DNA of 43,193 nucleotides. Origin: an uncultured Bacteroidales bacterium (GTDB taxonomy: Bacteria; Bacteroidota; Bacteroidia; Bacteroidales; UBA932). The stretch spans positions 1 to 43,193 of the forward strand of contig CAMJKI010000012.1 in NCBI GenBank assembly GCA_946406355.1, read 5' to 3'. Below the pieces are notes generated by a model. That model was not told the origin of the DNA. It ran no database searches and worked only from the letters and a program-made list of their open reading frames with translations. Each line of letters begins with the position of its first letter. Position 1 is the first letter of the stretch. Positions 34,619 through 41,479 of this stretch are shown here, piece after piece. A program made the translations under genes and the position numbers.

Positions 34619-34640
34619 TTCTACTTCTACTTCTACTTCT
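34619..34640. repeat. Hexanucleotide tandem repeat before the GNAT gene
   Basis: TTCTAC is repeated three times (34619-34636), then a partial fourth copy TTCT. On the minus strand it reads as AAGTAG units, each with an in-frame TAG, and joins the Lys codons that end the 47-aa ORF. Slippage would change the spacing upstream of the GNAT ribosome-binding site. Confidence 0.65.
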
Positions 34641-34776
34641 TTTTCTTCTCCGATGATTTGGCCTGTAAGTGAGCCTTGTCCGACTGCGGTTCCGTGCGGG
34701 CAGCAGATATCTGTTCACGGAGTTTCTCCGCAAACACCCCCTTGATGGAATCCCTATTTGACTTTACGCCAAGCAT
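34633..34776 (-). CDS. Small basic protein upstream of the GNAT gene
   Basis: A 47-aa ORF starting MLGVKSNRDSIKGVFAEKLR and ending in four lysines. An alternative start 17 codons earlier would add a hydrophobic stretch. No family is recognised. It is short, highly charged and located just before the GNAT gene on the same strand, so it may be an antitoxin or leader peptide. A one-mismatch -7 box (TTAATTTG) lies about 25 bp upstream. Confidence 0.4.
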   Translation of the reverse strand: MLGVKSNRDSIKGVFAEKLREQISAARTEPQSDKAHLQAKSSEKKKK

Positions 34777-34848
34777 AGTTCTTTTTCTTACTAGATGCAA
34801 ATTAAAGAAGAATTGTTGAAAAATCAAAAAACACGATACATTATTCTA

Positions 34849-35616
34849 CTATAGATCAATGCAATCCTTTCCGTCAAAGTCCAGGTGCTCGTTCTGGAAC
34901 ACGTAGCCCAGCTGGTTGCAAAGCAGCATTGTCTCCCCTATCTTTGTACCTGACCCACCAGCGAAATGCGTATGCCCATAGATCCAGTAATCTACGCCCG
35001 AAGTCTCTATAAAAGCATCCAGATCCACCTGAAAAGCCGAATTAAGCGCCCCGCCGGGATAATTGTTAAACTCTTTCCGCATCGTAGGGCAATGATGCGT
35101 CACCACCACTTTATGCTCAGCTGTTGAAGCGGCCAGCGCCCCCGAAAGCCAATCCATGCACTGCTGATGCAGCTCATCGACATCGTTCGCGCAAAACCGT
35201 CTCCCGTTCAGCTTCCCGTACCGATAATCGTTCATCCCCTGCTGCACCATCCACAGGCGTATTGGGTCAATCTTCGTCCAAAGTGTCGTGAAGAACAGCT
35301 CCGTATCCCCCAGAACGACGCTCCGGTTGTTTATGTACCGCACATTGGGCCGAGCCACGAGCTCAAAATCGGCCATCGTCCGGCCGATATCAAACCCGCC
35401 GTAAAACTCATGGTTCCCCGGCACCACAAAAGTCTCCCGGAAATGCTCAGCACACCAGTCCCAAAACGGCCGCTTCCATATCTTCCGGTCCCCCAGGTAC
35501 GACACATCCCCCGCCAGCACCAGCACATCGCCCGCCGGCTCCAGGCCCCCGTGCTCAATGAAGCTCTTATTCTCTGCAAACTCCAGGTGCAGGTCCGATG
35601 CATATTGTATCTTCAT
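34849..35616 (-). CDS. Calcineurin-like metallophosphoesterase
   Basis: A 255-aa enzyme with the full metal-binding set: D8 and H10 in ASDLHLEF, D37 in LAGDVSYLG, N68 and H69 in VPGNHEFYGG, a His in VVTHHCPT, and GHTHFAG near the end. Substrates of this family range from nucleotides to phosphoproteins and cannot be assigned. It follows the 546-aa gene by 4 nt, so both share the palindrome promoter at 37.3 kb. Its 3' end is duplicated as a remnant beside jetD. Confidence 0.85.
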   Translation of the reverse strand: MKIQYASDLHLEFAENKSFIEHGGLEPAGDVLVLAGDVSYLGDRKIWKRPFWDWCAEHFRETFVVPGNHEFYGGFDIGRTMADFELVARPNVRYINNRSVVLGDTELFFTTLWTKIDPIRLWMVQQGMNDYRYGKLNGRRFCANDVDELHQQCMDWLSGALAASTAEHKVVVTHHCPTMRKEFNNYPGGALNSAFQVDLDAFIETSGVDYWIYGHTHFAGGSGTKIGETMLLCNQLGYVFQNEHLDFDGKDCIDL

Positions 35617-35620
35617 ATCT

Positions 35621-37261
35621 TTATTCCTTTATCTCTTTTGCAAACATCCTCAGTACCGCCAGCATCGCCTCATTGGCTGGCATAAACGTCTTATCTTTTA
35701 TCTGAATCTTCTCATCCCCCTTCTTCCAACCATACAGATAGATGTGCTGATGATCACTATAGTGGCCAATCCCCACTCCTATCCCGTATTTCTCCTCCAG
35801 CCGATCCAGAATCTTGCATACCGTCATCGGTTCTGAAACCTCATCACGAATGAGATCATAGACCGAATCTTCCAGCGGTACGGGCATATCCAATTCCATA
35901 GGGTCTTCCGGCTCCCAAGTGGCCAGCGACACAATCTCATCATACTGCTCCCGAGTAATCTCGTCTCCATTACCCAAGTAGCACTCGTACGGCAAGTCAA
36001 ACACACTCCCTTCATCGTGATGATTCAGGTAATCGTGAAAGGTGTGTGGCGTCAGTTTCACATAGTCCTTAGCCTCCAGAATATCAAGCATTTTCTGTGC
36101 ATTGTGCAGCAAAAGTGGAGCACCTGCCTCGTAAAGAGCCAGCGCAATCTCGCAGCCGGCATCCACCCAGGCCGAGTAACTCACGCGAAAGCTAATCAGC
36201 CATTTGCCGGGCGTATAATAGTCCACCGCATGCACATCGTTCCGTGACAAACCCAACTCCCCATAGTGGTCGAAGGCCATTTCCTTGAACGCCTCCTCAC
36301 TGTCAAAATTCGTCTCGTCCGTAATCTCACCGTGCCGGCCGAGTTGATAGCGACTGTAAAACTCAATATCCGAAAGGGCCGATGCCTCAGCCAAAAACTC
36401 CGCATAATCCTCCCGCTCCCGCCGGCTCCGCCGCATCAGATGCCGAAAGTGCTCCTGATAAGCCATATACGCCACCCGGAAGTACTTCGCATAGATTCTG
36501 ATGCTCATATGAGGTAAAGGCTCCCGATAGGACGCAGGCAAAGCCACATTCTCCATTGACACATCCGGCTTCTCCAACTTGTCGCCCACCCATTTGGACT
36601 CTGTTATCCGGTAAATCTTCTCATTCTCAATGCACTCCTTCAGCATCTTAATGACCTTCTTCACATTCCTAGGCCGACGCCTTTGCCACGGAACAATCCG
36701 GTCCAGATCCTTGCGGGCAATCCGTCCCGTCCGCTGCCGCTTGGGCAGATGCTCATCCACATAGCGGTTGTACGCCTCCACATCGGCCGAAATCTCGGGC
36801 ACCTTCTCCCGCAGGAATTCCGCCAGCGGCTCCAACAGCCACTCCATATCCTCCTTCAAGGCGTGCTTGTCGTCATCATCGTGAATTTGGCACCACCAGT
36901 GATCGTTCTCCACCATATGCAGGTACGTGTGCCCTTTGTAGCGGCTCACCGAAATGTGATACCATTGTGACCCCATCGGATAGTTCGCCTTCCACTCCTT
37001 CAGATAGTCCGCACGCGTCTTTATATCCTCATCCCAGCACTTCATATCCCGGAACGATGCCCAGTCCGACGGCTTTCCCCTAGGCACCTCTATCCACAGC
37101 GAATGCCGATAATCATCTCCCGAAGGCGCAAACACGTCCAATAGCTCCTTGATCTCCAGCAGCAGTTCCCGCGACCGACCGCTCACGCAAGTCCCGTTCA
37201 GATTCTGGTTCCCGTGTCCCGCCCGCTCCATCAGCGGGACCGTCAGTTTATTCTTTTTCAT
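35621..37261 (-). CDS. Unrecognised 546-aa protein in an operon with a metallophosphoesterase
   Basis: No family is recognised. The start [20 protein letters not shown] was chosen; 16 codons further upstream would cross the -7 box. The protein is soluble and rich in Trp, Tyr, His and acidic residues. Landmarks are [20 protein letters not shown] (about 105-124), a basic linker [18 protein letters not shown], a helical middle part with [14 protein letters not shown], and a C-terminal part with [20 protein letters not shown]. The last feature looks like a small winged-helix segment. There is no signal peptide. It precedes the phosphoesterase by 4 nt and carries a palindrome promoter, so the two probably work together. 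Confidence 0.75.
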   Translation of the reverse strand: MKKNKLTVPLMERAGHGNQNLNGTCVSGRSRELLLEIKELLDVFAPSGDDYRHSLWIEVPRGKPSDWASFRDMKCWDEDIKTRADYLKEWKANYPMGSQWYHISVSRYKGHTYLHMVENDHWWCQIHDDDDKHALKEDMEWLLEPLAEFLREKVPEISADVEAYNRYVDEHLPKRQRTGRIARKDLDRIVPWQRRRPRNVKKVIKMLKECIENEKIYRITESKWVGDKLEKPDVSMENVALPASYREPLPHMSIRIYAKYFRVAYMAYQEHFRHLMRRSRREREDYAEFLAEASALSDIEFYSRYQLGRHGEITDETNFDSEEAFKEMAFDHYGELGLSRNDVHAVDYYTPGKWLISFRVSYSAWVDAGCEIALALYEAGAPLLLHNAQKMLDILEAKDYVKLTPHTFHDYLNHHDEGSVFDLPYECYLGNGDEITREQYDEIVSLATWEPEDPMELDMPVPLEDSVYDLIRDEVSEPMTVCKILDRLEEKYGIGVGIGHYSDHQHIYLYGWKKGDEKIQIKDKTFMPANEAMLAVLRMFAKEIKE

Positions 37262-37278
37262 ACGTTTTCCTTTTTCGG

Positions 37279-37336
37279 CAAAGTTACGCGGCCTCCACGC
37301 CCTCTGCAAATCTTTGCAAGGTTTGCAAGAATTTGG
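37279..37336 (-). promoter_or_regulatory. Palindrome promoter of the 546-aa/phosphoesterase operon
   Basis: The -7 box is TAACTTTG on the minus strand (37286-37279). Exactly 19 nt upstream lies a 31-bp palindrome (37306-37336): arms GCAAATCTTTGCAA and TTGCAAGAATTTGG around GGT. Its outer edge supplies the TTTG of the -33 position. Confidence 0.75.
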
Positions 37337-37377
37337 AAATCAACGAAATATATCCTATAGAAAAACCAACAACAAAA

Positions 37378-37435
37378 GCAAATCTTTGCAAGATTTGCAA
37401 AGATTTGCAGGCCACATCGGGAAGGACGATATTTG
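37378..37435 (+). promoter_or_regulatory. Palindrome promoter of the phosphoesterase fragment
   Basis: A perfect palindrome with 14-bp arms GCAAATCTTTGCAA and TTGCAAAGATTTGC around GAT spans 37378-37408. After exactly 19 nt comes a one-mismatch -7 box, GATATTTG (37428-37435), 20 bp before the ATG at 37456. Confidence 0.75.
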
Positions 37436-37455
37436 CAGAAAACACAATAAGAACA

Positions 37456-37683
37456 ATGAACTTCAATTTCAATCCAGAGCATACATTCTTCACTTCGGAC
37501 ACCCATTTCAATCACGCGAACATCATTAAGTTCTGCAACCGGCCGTTCAAGGATGTGGAGCAGATGAATGAGACGTTGATTGCCAATTGGAATCGCGTGG
37601 TGGGAGTGGACAACGACAACTTCACACCCGTATCATACGAGCTGGTGGATCGGATTATTAAGAAGCAATTGGAGAAACAGTAA
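37456..37683 (+). pseudogene. Truncated, chimeric metallophosphoesterase
   Basis: A 75-aa ORF. Residues 1-57 ([20 protein letters not shown], then [14 protein letters not shown]) are the N-terminus of a phosphoesterase family that normally continues with a GDF motif and more than 100 further residues. After VDNDNF the sequence switches to [19 protein letters not shown], which does not belong to that family. The gene has therefore lost its catalytic core by deletion or fusion, yet it keeps its own palindrome promoter. It is a different family from the phosphoesterase at 34849. Confidence 0.65.
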
Positions 37684-37701
37684 TCAATGAAAACCATTTA
37701 A

Positions 37702-38010
37702 CTACCCTTTATTAAGTTTGGCCGGAATTATGCGATCCACTATTACAAAGCCATCCTCTATGTGAAATACATAATCCCATCGCCGATTATGAGACACCAT
37801 ATGCCGGGCTTCGGGATGGATTTGTAAGAAAGTCTTGGAACTGGTCTTCCTGTAAAGATCTGCAAAGACGGAGAGCATCTTGATCTCTGCTCTCATGTTG
37901 TTGGCATAGCGAACAGCACCATCCTCCGACATCATCTCCAACAAGAAGGTACGGAGCCTGGCCATATCCTGCAGGGCGTCACGGCTGATACGAACCTCAT
38001 AGATTTGCAT
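37702..38010 (-). CDS. RelE/ParE family toxin
   Basis: A 102-aa protein. The start MQIYEVRISRDALQDMARLR is typical of ParE/RelE toxins, with a helical hairpin, then a beta sheet with ARHMVSHNRRWDYVFHIEDGFVIVDRIIP. Family members either inhibit gyrase (ParE) or cleave mRNA (RelE); this one looks nearer to ParE by length and helical N-terminus. It overlaps the antitoxin gene by 14 nt. Confidence 0.8.
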   Translation of the reverse strand: MQIYEVRISRDALQDMARLRTFLLEMMSEDGAVRYANNMRAEIKMLSVFADLYRKTSSKTFLQIHPEARHMVSHNRRWDYVFHIEDGFVIVDRIIPAKLNKG

Positions 38011-38164
38011 AGTCCTGGCGCACCTTTTCAATCAACTCATCGAAGTACTCGTCTACCGACACCGTACTTGCCATCACGCGCTCAGGTGCAGAGATACCGT
38101 ATGCCACCGCCGGCTCTTCAAGAACATGCGGCTGCTCCTCTTTCACTGGATATCTCTTTGCCAT
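37997..38164 (-). CDS. Antitoxin of the RelE/ParE pair
   Basis: A 55-aa protein starting MAKRYPVKEEQPHVLEEPAV and ending VDEYFDELIEKVRQDYANL, a short acidic C-terminal helix that would bind the toxin. Starts a few codons earlier are possible. It precedes and overlaps the toxin gene, which is the normal order. The sequence around its start, ATAATACTATGCATTAT, is nearly palindromic and could be the autoregulatory operator. Confidence 0.7.
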   Translation of the reverse strand: MAKRYPVKEEQPHVLEEPAVAYGISAPERVMASTVSVDEYFDELIEKVRQDYANL

Positions 38165-38185
38165 AATACTATGCATTATCATCGG

Positions 38186-38193
38186 CAAAAATA
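38186..38193 (-). promoter_or_regulatory. Promoter of the toxin-antitoxin pair
   Basis: The -7 box is TATTTTTG (38193-38186, minus strand). A TTTG -33 element lies 20 nt upstream in the gap before the 77-aa gene. Confidence 0.65.
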
Positions 38194-38217
38194 GCGATTA
38201 TCGTTTAACATTGCAAA

Positions 38218-38451
38218 TCAATCATCGTAATCCTCGGCCTCCGCCAAATCGTGTTCCAGCAATTCGGGTAACAGACCAATATCATAAATAAACTCTTTGT
38301 AAGCATCTTGAGACACTACCTGGTAACTTTTGATGCAAGTCACAGCACCGCGGGTTAATAACTCATTGATTAGCCTTTCAGACATCTGATTTTCCTGAAC
38401 GGTTTGTCCGTCCCTGAGTGCAATAAGGGTTTGTAAAAAATGTTTTCTCAT
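38218..38451 (-). CDS. 77-aa protein resembling the N-terminal arm of JetD
   Basis: The sequence MRKHFLQTLIALRDGQTV ... GLLPELLEHDLAEAEDYDD lines up over its whole length with the first 75 residues of JetD here. Shared positions include MR, QxL, ALRxGxTV, the ExL...G...I middle and GLxPExLE. It ends in an acidic tail instead of the Toprim domain. It may be a truncated JetD remnant or a free-standing copy of the arm that could compete in a Wadjet-like complex. The alignment was made by eye. Confidence 0.5.
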   Translation of the reverse strand: MRKHFLQTLIALRDGQTVQENQMSERLINELLTRGAVTCIKSYQVVSQDAYKEFIYDIGLLPELLEHDLAEAEDYDD

Positions 38452-38676
38452 ACTTCAATTCATTTTGCCCGCAAGATGGGAAAAAGAAAGTTATAAAACG
38501 AAGAAGAAACGTTTAATTAATAAAATGCTGATGCACAGGTAATTGCGCAAAGAAAATGTTGTATTTTGGCGAAATGGCTGTCATGTAAACTGCTCATAAC
38601 CAGGTCCATGCAGGCCAAATAACAGTTAAACGTTTATTACTTGGAATTATCGAATGTTTTTCGCATAGAACTGCAC

Positions 38677-38928
38677 TTAACAATCCTTCTTTCGTTTATC
38701 CTCAATGGTCACCTTCCCCAGCGTCAACCCAAGTAACACTTTCAGCCCAAATGCCTGGAAGAACGTTATTTTTCCCAGGCCGAAGATTCCCGGCACAAGC
38801 CAGTTCCAAAGAAGTTGCACAGGCCACGCCAAGACCAGAGACCATAGTACCATCATCAAAATGGCTATTACCGAAACTGCCGTGAACGACAGAACAGATT
38901 CAAATTCATACTTTGTTTTCATAGGCAT
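38677..38928 (-). CDS. Small two-helix membrane protein just downstream of tRNA-Met
   Basis: An 83-aa protein (start MPMKTKYEF; two codons later is also possible). The hydrophobic segments are FTAVSVIAILMMVLWSLVLA and a second after the WNWLVPGIFGLGKI motif. Similar small proteins with a WNWL-P-IFGL segment are widespread in Bacteroidota and have no known function. Its start lies only 12 bp after the tRNA, so it must be expressed by read-through from the tRNA promoter. Confidence 0.7.
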   Translation of the reverse strand: MPMKTKYEFESVLSFTAVSVIAILMMVLWSLVLAWPVQLLWNWLVPGIFGLGKITFFQAFGLKVLLGLTLGKVTIEDKRKKDC

Positions 38929-38940
38929 ACATTTATTTGT

Positions 38941-39010
38941 TGCGTGGGCGGGACTCGAACCCGTGACTTGGAGCTTATGAAACTCCACGCTACCACTGCG
39001 TCACCCCGCA
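38941..39010 (-). tRNA. tRNA-Met (anticodon CAT), unusual 70-nt form
   Basis: The minus strand folds as a cloverleaf. The acceptor arms TGCGGGG/CCACGCA have one G-A mismatch. The D arm is ACGC-AGTGGTA-GCGT. The anticodon arm GGAGT-TTCATAA-GCTCC gives CAT. The variable loop is AAGTC. The T arm ACGGG-TTCGAGT-CCCGC has an A-C mismatch at its base. No spacer base stands between D stem and anticodon stem, and no CCA is encoded. It may be functional or slightly decayed; an Ile2 tRNA with modified CAT cannot be excluded. Confidence 0.75.
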
Positions 39011-39020
39011 AGGTTTTATG

Positions 39021-39078
39021 CAAAGGTAGGCCGATGGAATTGCCCCTGCAAATCTTTGCAAGGTTTGCAAAGATTTGG
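39021..39078 (-). promoter_or_regulatory. Palindrome promoter of tRNA-Met
   Basis: The -7 box is TACCTTTG on the minus strand (39028-39021), 10 bp before the tRNA. Exactly 19 nt upstream lies the palindrome 39048-39078: arms GCAAATCTTTGCAA and TTGCAAAGATTTGG around GGT, with 13 of 14 pairs matching. Confidence 0.75.
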
Positions 39079-39153
39079 AAAAGCGAGAGATATTATTAAG
39101 AAAACAAGCCCGAGAAAAGACCAATATCTGTCGAAAATGAAAGGAAGGGCCTC

Positions 39154-40398
39154 TCAGGACACTTTACATTTACTGCGGTTCACGATTAGATCTTTACCGA
39201 AGCAGGCTTGGGCACGTTGGGTGAGCAGGGGGAAGTTATCGGCACCAGAGGGCTGCTTGGGGCCGATAAGGACAGAATCCAGGCGGAGGCCAATATCCGG
39301 CAAATCCCGGCCCTCGAACTTGAATTCCTTGTAGGCGACGCAACGAGTGCCGTTTTCGTACAAATCGTAATCGACCTCCTTGTTGTAGTCGATGAGCAGG
39401 CGCCACTCTTTTTCCTGCCTGAATTTGTCGTTTTTTACAAAGCGACGGCAATCGTCGACGGCCGAAAAATGGACATTGATTCCCTCTTCCTTCAACTGCA
39501 TTACCTGCTTTTTCAAATCCATTAACGCGGATTTTTGTTTCCGTACATACTGGATTTGGCGCAACTTCCTGCCCCCCGTCAGACTGAAGCATAGGCAAAC
39601 TCCCCTTCCCTCCCCGGCATACTCCCTCCACATTTTGGGGCTATCGTACTCCGTTGTAAATGAGGAAATTAATACCGTTTGTTCCCGAAGTACGCCCGCG
39701 AAACGTTTGAGCTCGTCTTCGTAATCGGCACAGAGCAGATCGCCCAGGAAGAACGTTTCCTCCCTGTCGCTCTGCGATACGATGGAATTCATTCTGAATG
39801 AGCCGTTTAGCAGCATCTTATGGAAGACGTCCAGCGGCACGTACTTGTAAAAAAACGCCGGAGCAGGCTCCTCCTCCCACTGTAGTTCCGGGATGGGGAT
39901 GTCAACCACATAGCGCTTCTGGAAACTGTCCATACGAATATGCTCCGGGCCGATTCTGAGGGCCTCCACTATCCGCCGCACCTCCGCCTCGTCGCGGATC
40001 GGAAGGACATCCTGCAAGGCATCGGCCAGATCGGCCTGTTTGCCGTTGTAATTCACGTGCCAACGGTCGTCGATATTCAACGTGAGGGTTTCTCCGGGGG
40101 CCGTCAGGAGCTTGCCGTCGTTCCTTCGGCGCACCGTCACCATCCCCTGGATGGAGCGCTTCCCCGCCTCCGTCCGAAGATACTTTTTGTAGAAATTGGC
40201 AAAGAACAGCGTCTTTTGCCGATAAGTTACTTCCAGCCGTCCATATGCCCTCTCCGGATCCGGTGACGGCGTGCTCTTTACCTCATACTGGTCGGCATCC
40301 AACTCAATGGCTTCCAGCCACTTCCGAAGGATTTGCTCCAGGGTTTTGATAGAAACGGGCTCACCTTCTGCAAAGGTCACTTCCAATGTTACAGACAT
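39154..40398 (-). CDS. DUF2971 domain protein with a novel N-terminal domain, operon partner of a TIR protein
   Basis: A 414-aa protein. Residues 182-400 fit DUF2971: AFFYKYVPLDVFHKMLLNGS, then SSFTTEYDSPKMWREYAG (MW at 256-257, Tyr 260) and GRGVCLCFSL. The DUF2971 activity is unknown. Residues 1-175 are mostly predicted strands with SIKTLEQILRKWLEAIELD near the start and show no family I recognise; they may be a sensing or adaptor domain. The gene begins 4 nt after the TIR gene's stop. Context suggests the second half of a defence module. Confidence 0.75.
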   Translation of the reverse strand: MSVTLEVTFAEGEPVSIKTLEQILRKWLEAIELDADQYEVKSTPSPDPERAYGRLEVTYRQKTLFFANFYKKYLRTEAGKRSIQGMVTVRRRNDGKLLTAPGETLTLNIDDRWHVNYNGKQADLADALQDVLPIRDEAEVRRIVEALRIGPEHIRMDSFQKRYVVDIPIPELQWEEEPAPAFFYKYVPLDVFHKMLLNGSFRMNSIVSQSDREETFFLGDLLCADYEDELKRFAGVLREQTVLISSFTTEYDSPKMWREYAGEGRGVCLCFSLTGGRKLRQIQYVRKQKSALMDLKKQVMQLKEEGINVHFSAVDDCRRFVKNDKFRQEKEWRLLIDYNKEVDYDLYENGTRCVAYKEFKFEGRDLPDIGLRLDSVLIGPKQPSGADNFPLLTQRAQACFGKDLIVNRSKCKVS

Positions 40399-40402
40399 AA
40401 TA

Positions 40403-41461
40403 TCAAGCTAATTCGGCAGTTCGCGAAATGCAGAATGAGACCACGGACAGCATATTATCCATTGCTATCTTGAGACGGTTGACAGACATCTTAAACGTCT
40501 TGTCAAATCCAACTACATCGTCTAATGTTTCCCTAAATTGTTTAAGTCTTTCGTACGCGAAACTCATTCTCTCCTTTAATTCTAAGAAGCGCTCTTGCAA
40601 TGCCCCATCAAAAGTGCTCTTCCCCATCCTTTCCCGCATCACCAGTGCGTACTTAACGGATTGGTTAAAATGATAACGTAATATGCTGGTTTTGACCTCA
40701 TACACCGCAGAGAGGGAGTCGGTGTTATGAGCCGCTGTTTTGAATATACCTTGCAATTGGGTAGCGGTAAACAATTGCGGGTTATGATTGTAATTCTTTA
40801 TCCTCTGAGTAGCGCTATTCAACTGCCCTGTATAGGTATTCATCGCAGAAGTGAACTCTGTTAGTAGTTCTACATATGCTTTTGAGTGTAAAGCATACTT
40901 CTCACTCAATCCGAGCACATCCAATTGCGACAGTTCTGTAGTCTCACCAAGCGTATCTACGTTATCAGGAGCATCGGCTGGAATCTCTTCCAATTGTTTG
41001 AGGAAATAAGCCTTGTACCGATTCCAAGTCGAGGTCTGGACTTTCGTGGACAAGGACGCTACAATTTGATCGTGGATTTGATCAAGCCCCCGTGCGTCAG
41101 TCAATTTCGTCGCCTTTTGTAAACTAATCAGCCAGCCCATCCGGTCAAAATCTACCGAGGGGAGCAGTAATATGATCTTTTTTACGCCATCACACATCCA
41201 GGCGGCCCCCATCTCGTTCAAGCAAACTTCGCTTTTCCGATAATTCGGAGATACCATCATAATGAACAAACGGCACTCACGGATGCTTTCCTTGATGGTA
41301 GAGGGGATATCTTCTCCATTAGGGATACCCGTATCATCACCCGTTGTGTACATAATATCCTCCAACTCCACGCCACAACCATCGTGGAGTATGAAATCCA
41401 CGAATATTGAGACGATTCTCTCGTCCGCAGACGCATGACTTATGAACACTCTCTTTCCCAT
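40403..41461 (-). CDS. TIR domain protein with a helical C-terminal domain
   Basis: A 352-aa protein. The TIR domain (1-130) starts KRVFISHASADERIVSIF, has SIRECRLFIMMVSPNYRKSE, and carries the catalytic Glu at E83 in CLNEMGAAW, as in NAD-degrading bacterial TIRs. Residues 165-352 are helical, with ELSQLDVLGLSEKYALHSKA and a long segment near FDGALQERFLELKERMSFAY. They resemble no domain I know and could oligomerise or sense a trigger. It is the first gene of a two-gene operon. The leader has a doubled AACCGTTC. Confidence 0.82.
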   Translation of the reverse strand: MGKRVFISHASADERIVSIFVDFILHDGCGVELEDIMYTTGDDTGIPNGEDIPSTIKESIRECRLFIMMVSPNYRKSEVCLNEMGAAWMCDGVKKIILLLPSVDFDRMGWLISLQKATKLTDARGLDQIHDQIVASLSTKVQTSTWNRYKAYFLKQLEEIPADAPDNVDTLGETTELSQLDVLGLSEKYALHSKAYVELLTEFTSAMNTYTGQLNSATQRIKNYNHNPQLFTATQLQGIFKTAAHNTDSLSAVYEVKTSILRYHFNQSVKYALVMRERMGKSTFDGALQERFLELKERMSFAYERLKQFRETLDDVVGFDKTFKMSVNRLKIAMDNMLSVVSFCISRTAELA

Positions 41462-41479
41462 AGATCTTATTCATTTTTA

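Noticed and set aside
35167..35685. Plus-strand open frame of 172 codons within the phosphoesterase region
   Set aside because: It is antisense to the catalytic motifs of the phosphoesterase and has no recognisable content.
37306..37408. Closely spaced palindromes as a CRISPR array
   Set aside because: There are only two copies in opposite promoter contexts, the spacing is 41 bp once, no third unit follows, and no cas genes are present.
38452..38676. Possible gene or attachment site between the 77-aa gene and the small membrane protein
   Set aside because: Only a twice-occurring AAACGTTTA was seen, with no open frame of note and no duplicated tRNA end.
39048..39078. Palindromes as transposon ends or intrinsic terminators
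   Set aside because: They have no T run, no transposase nearby, and a fixed 19-nt distance to -7 boxes, which fits operators better.
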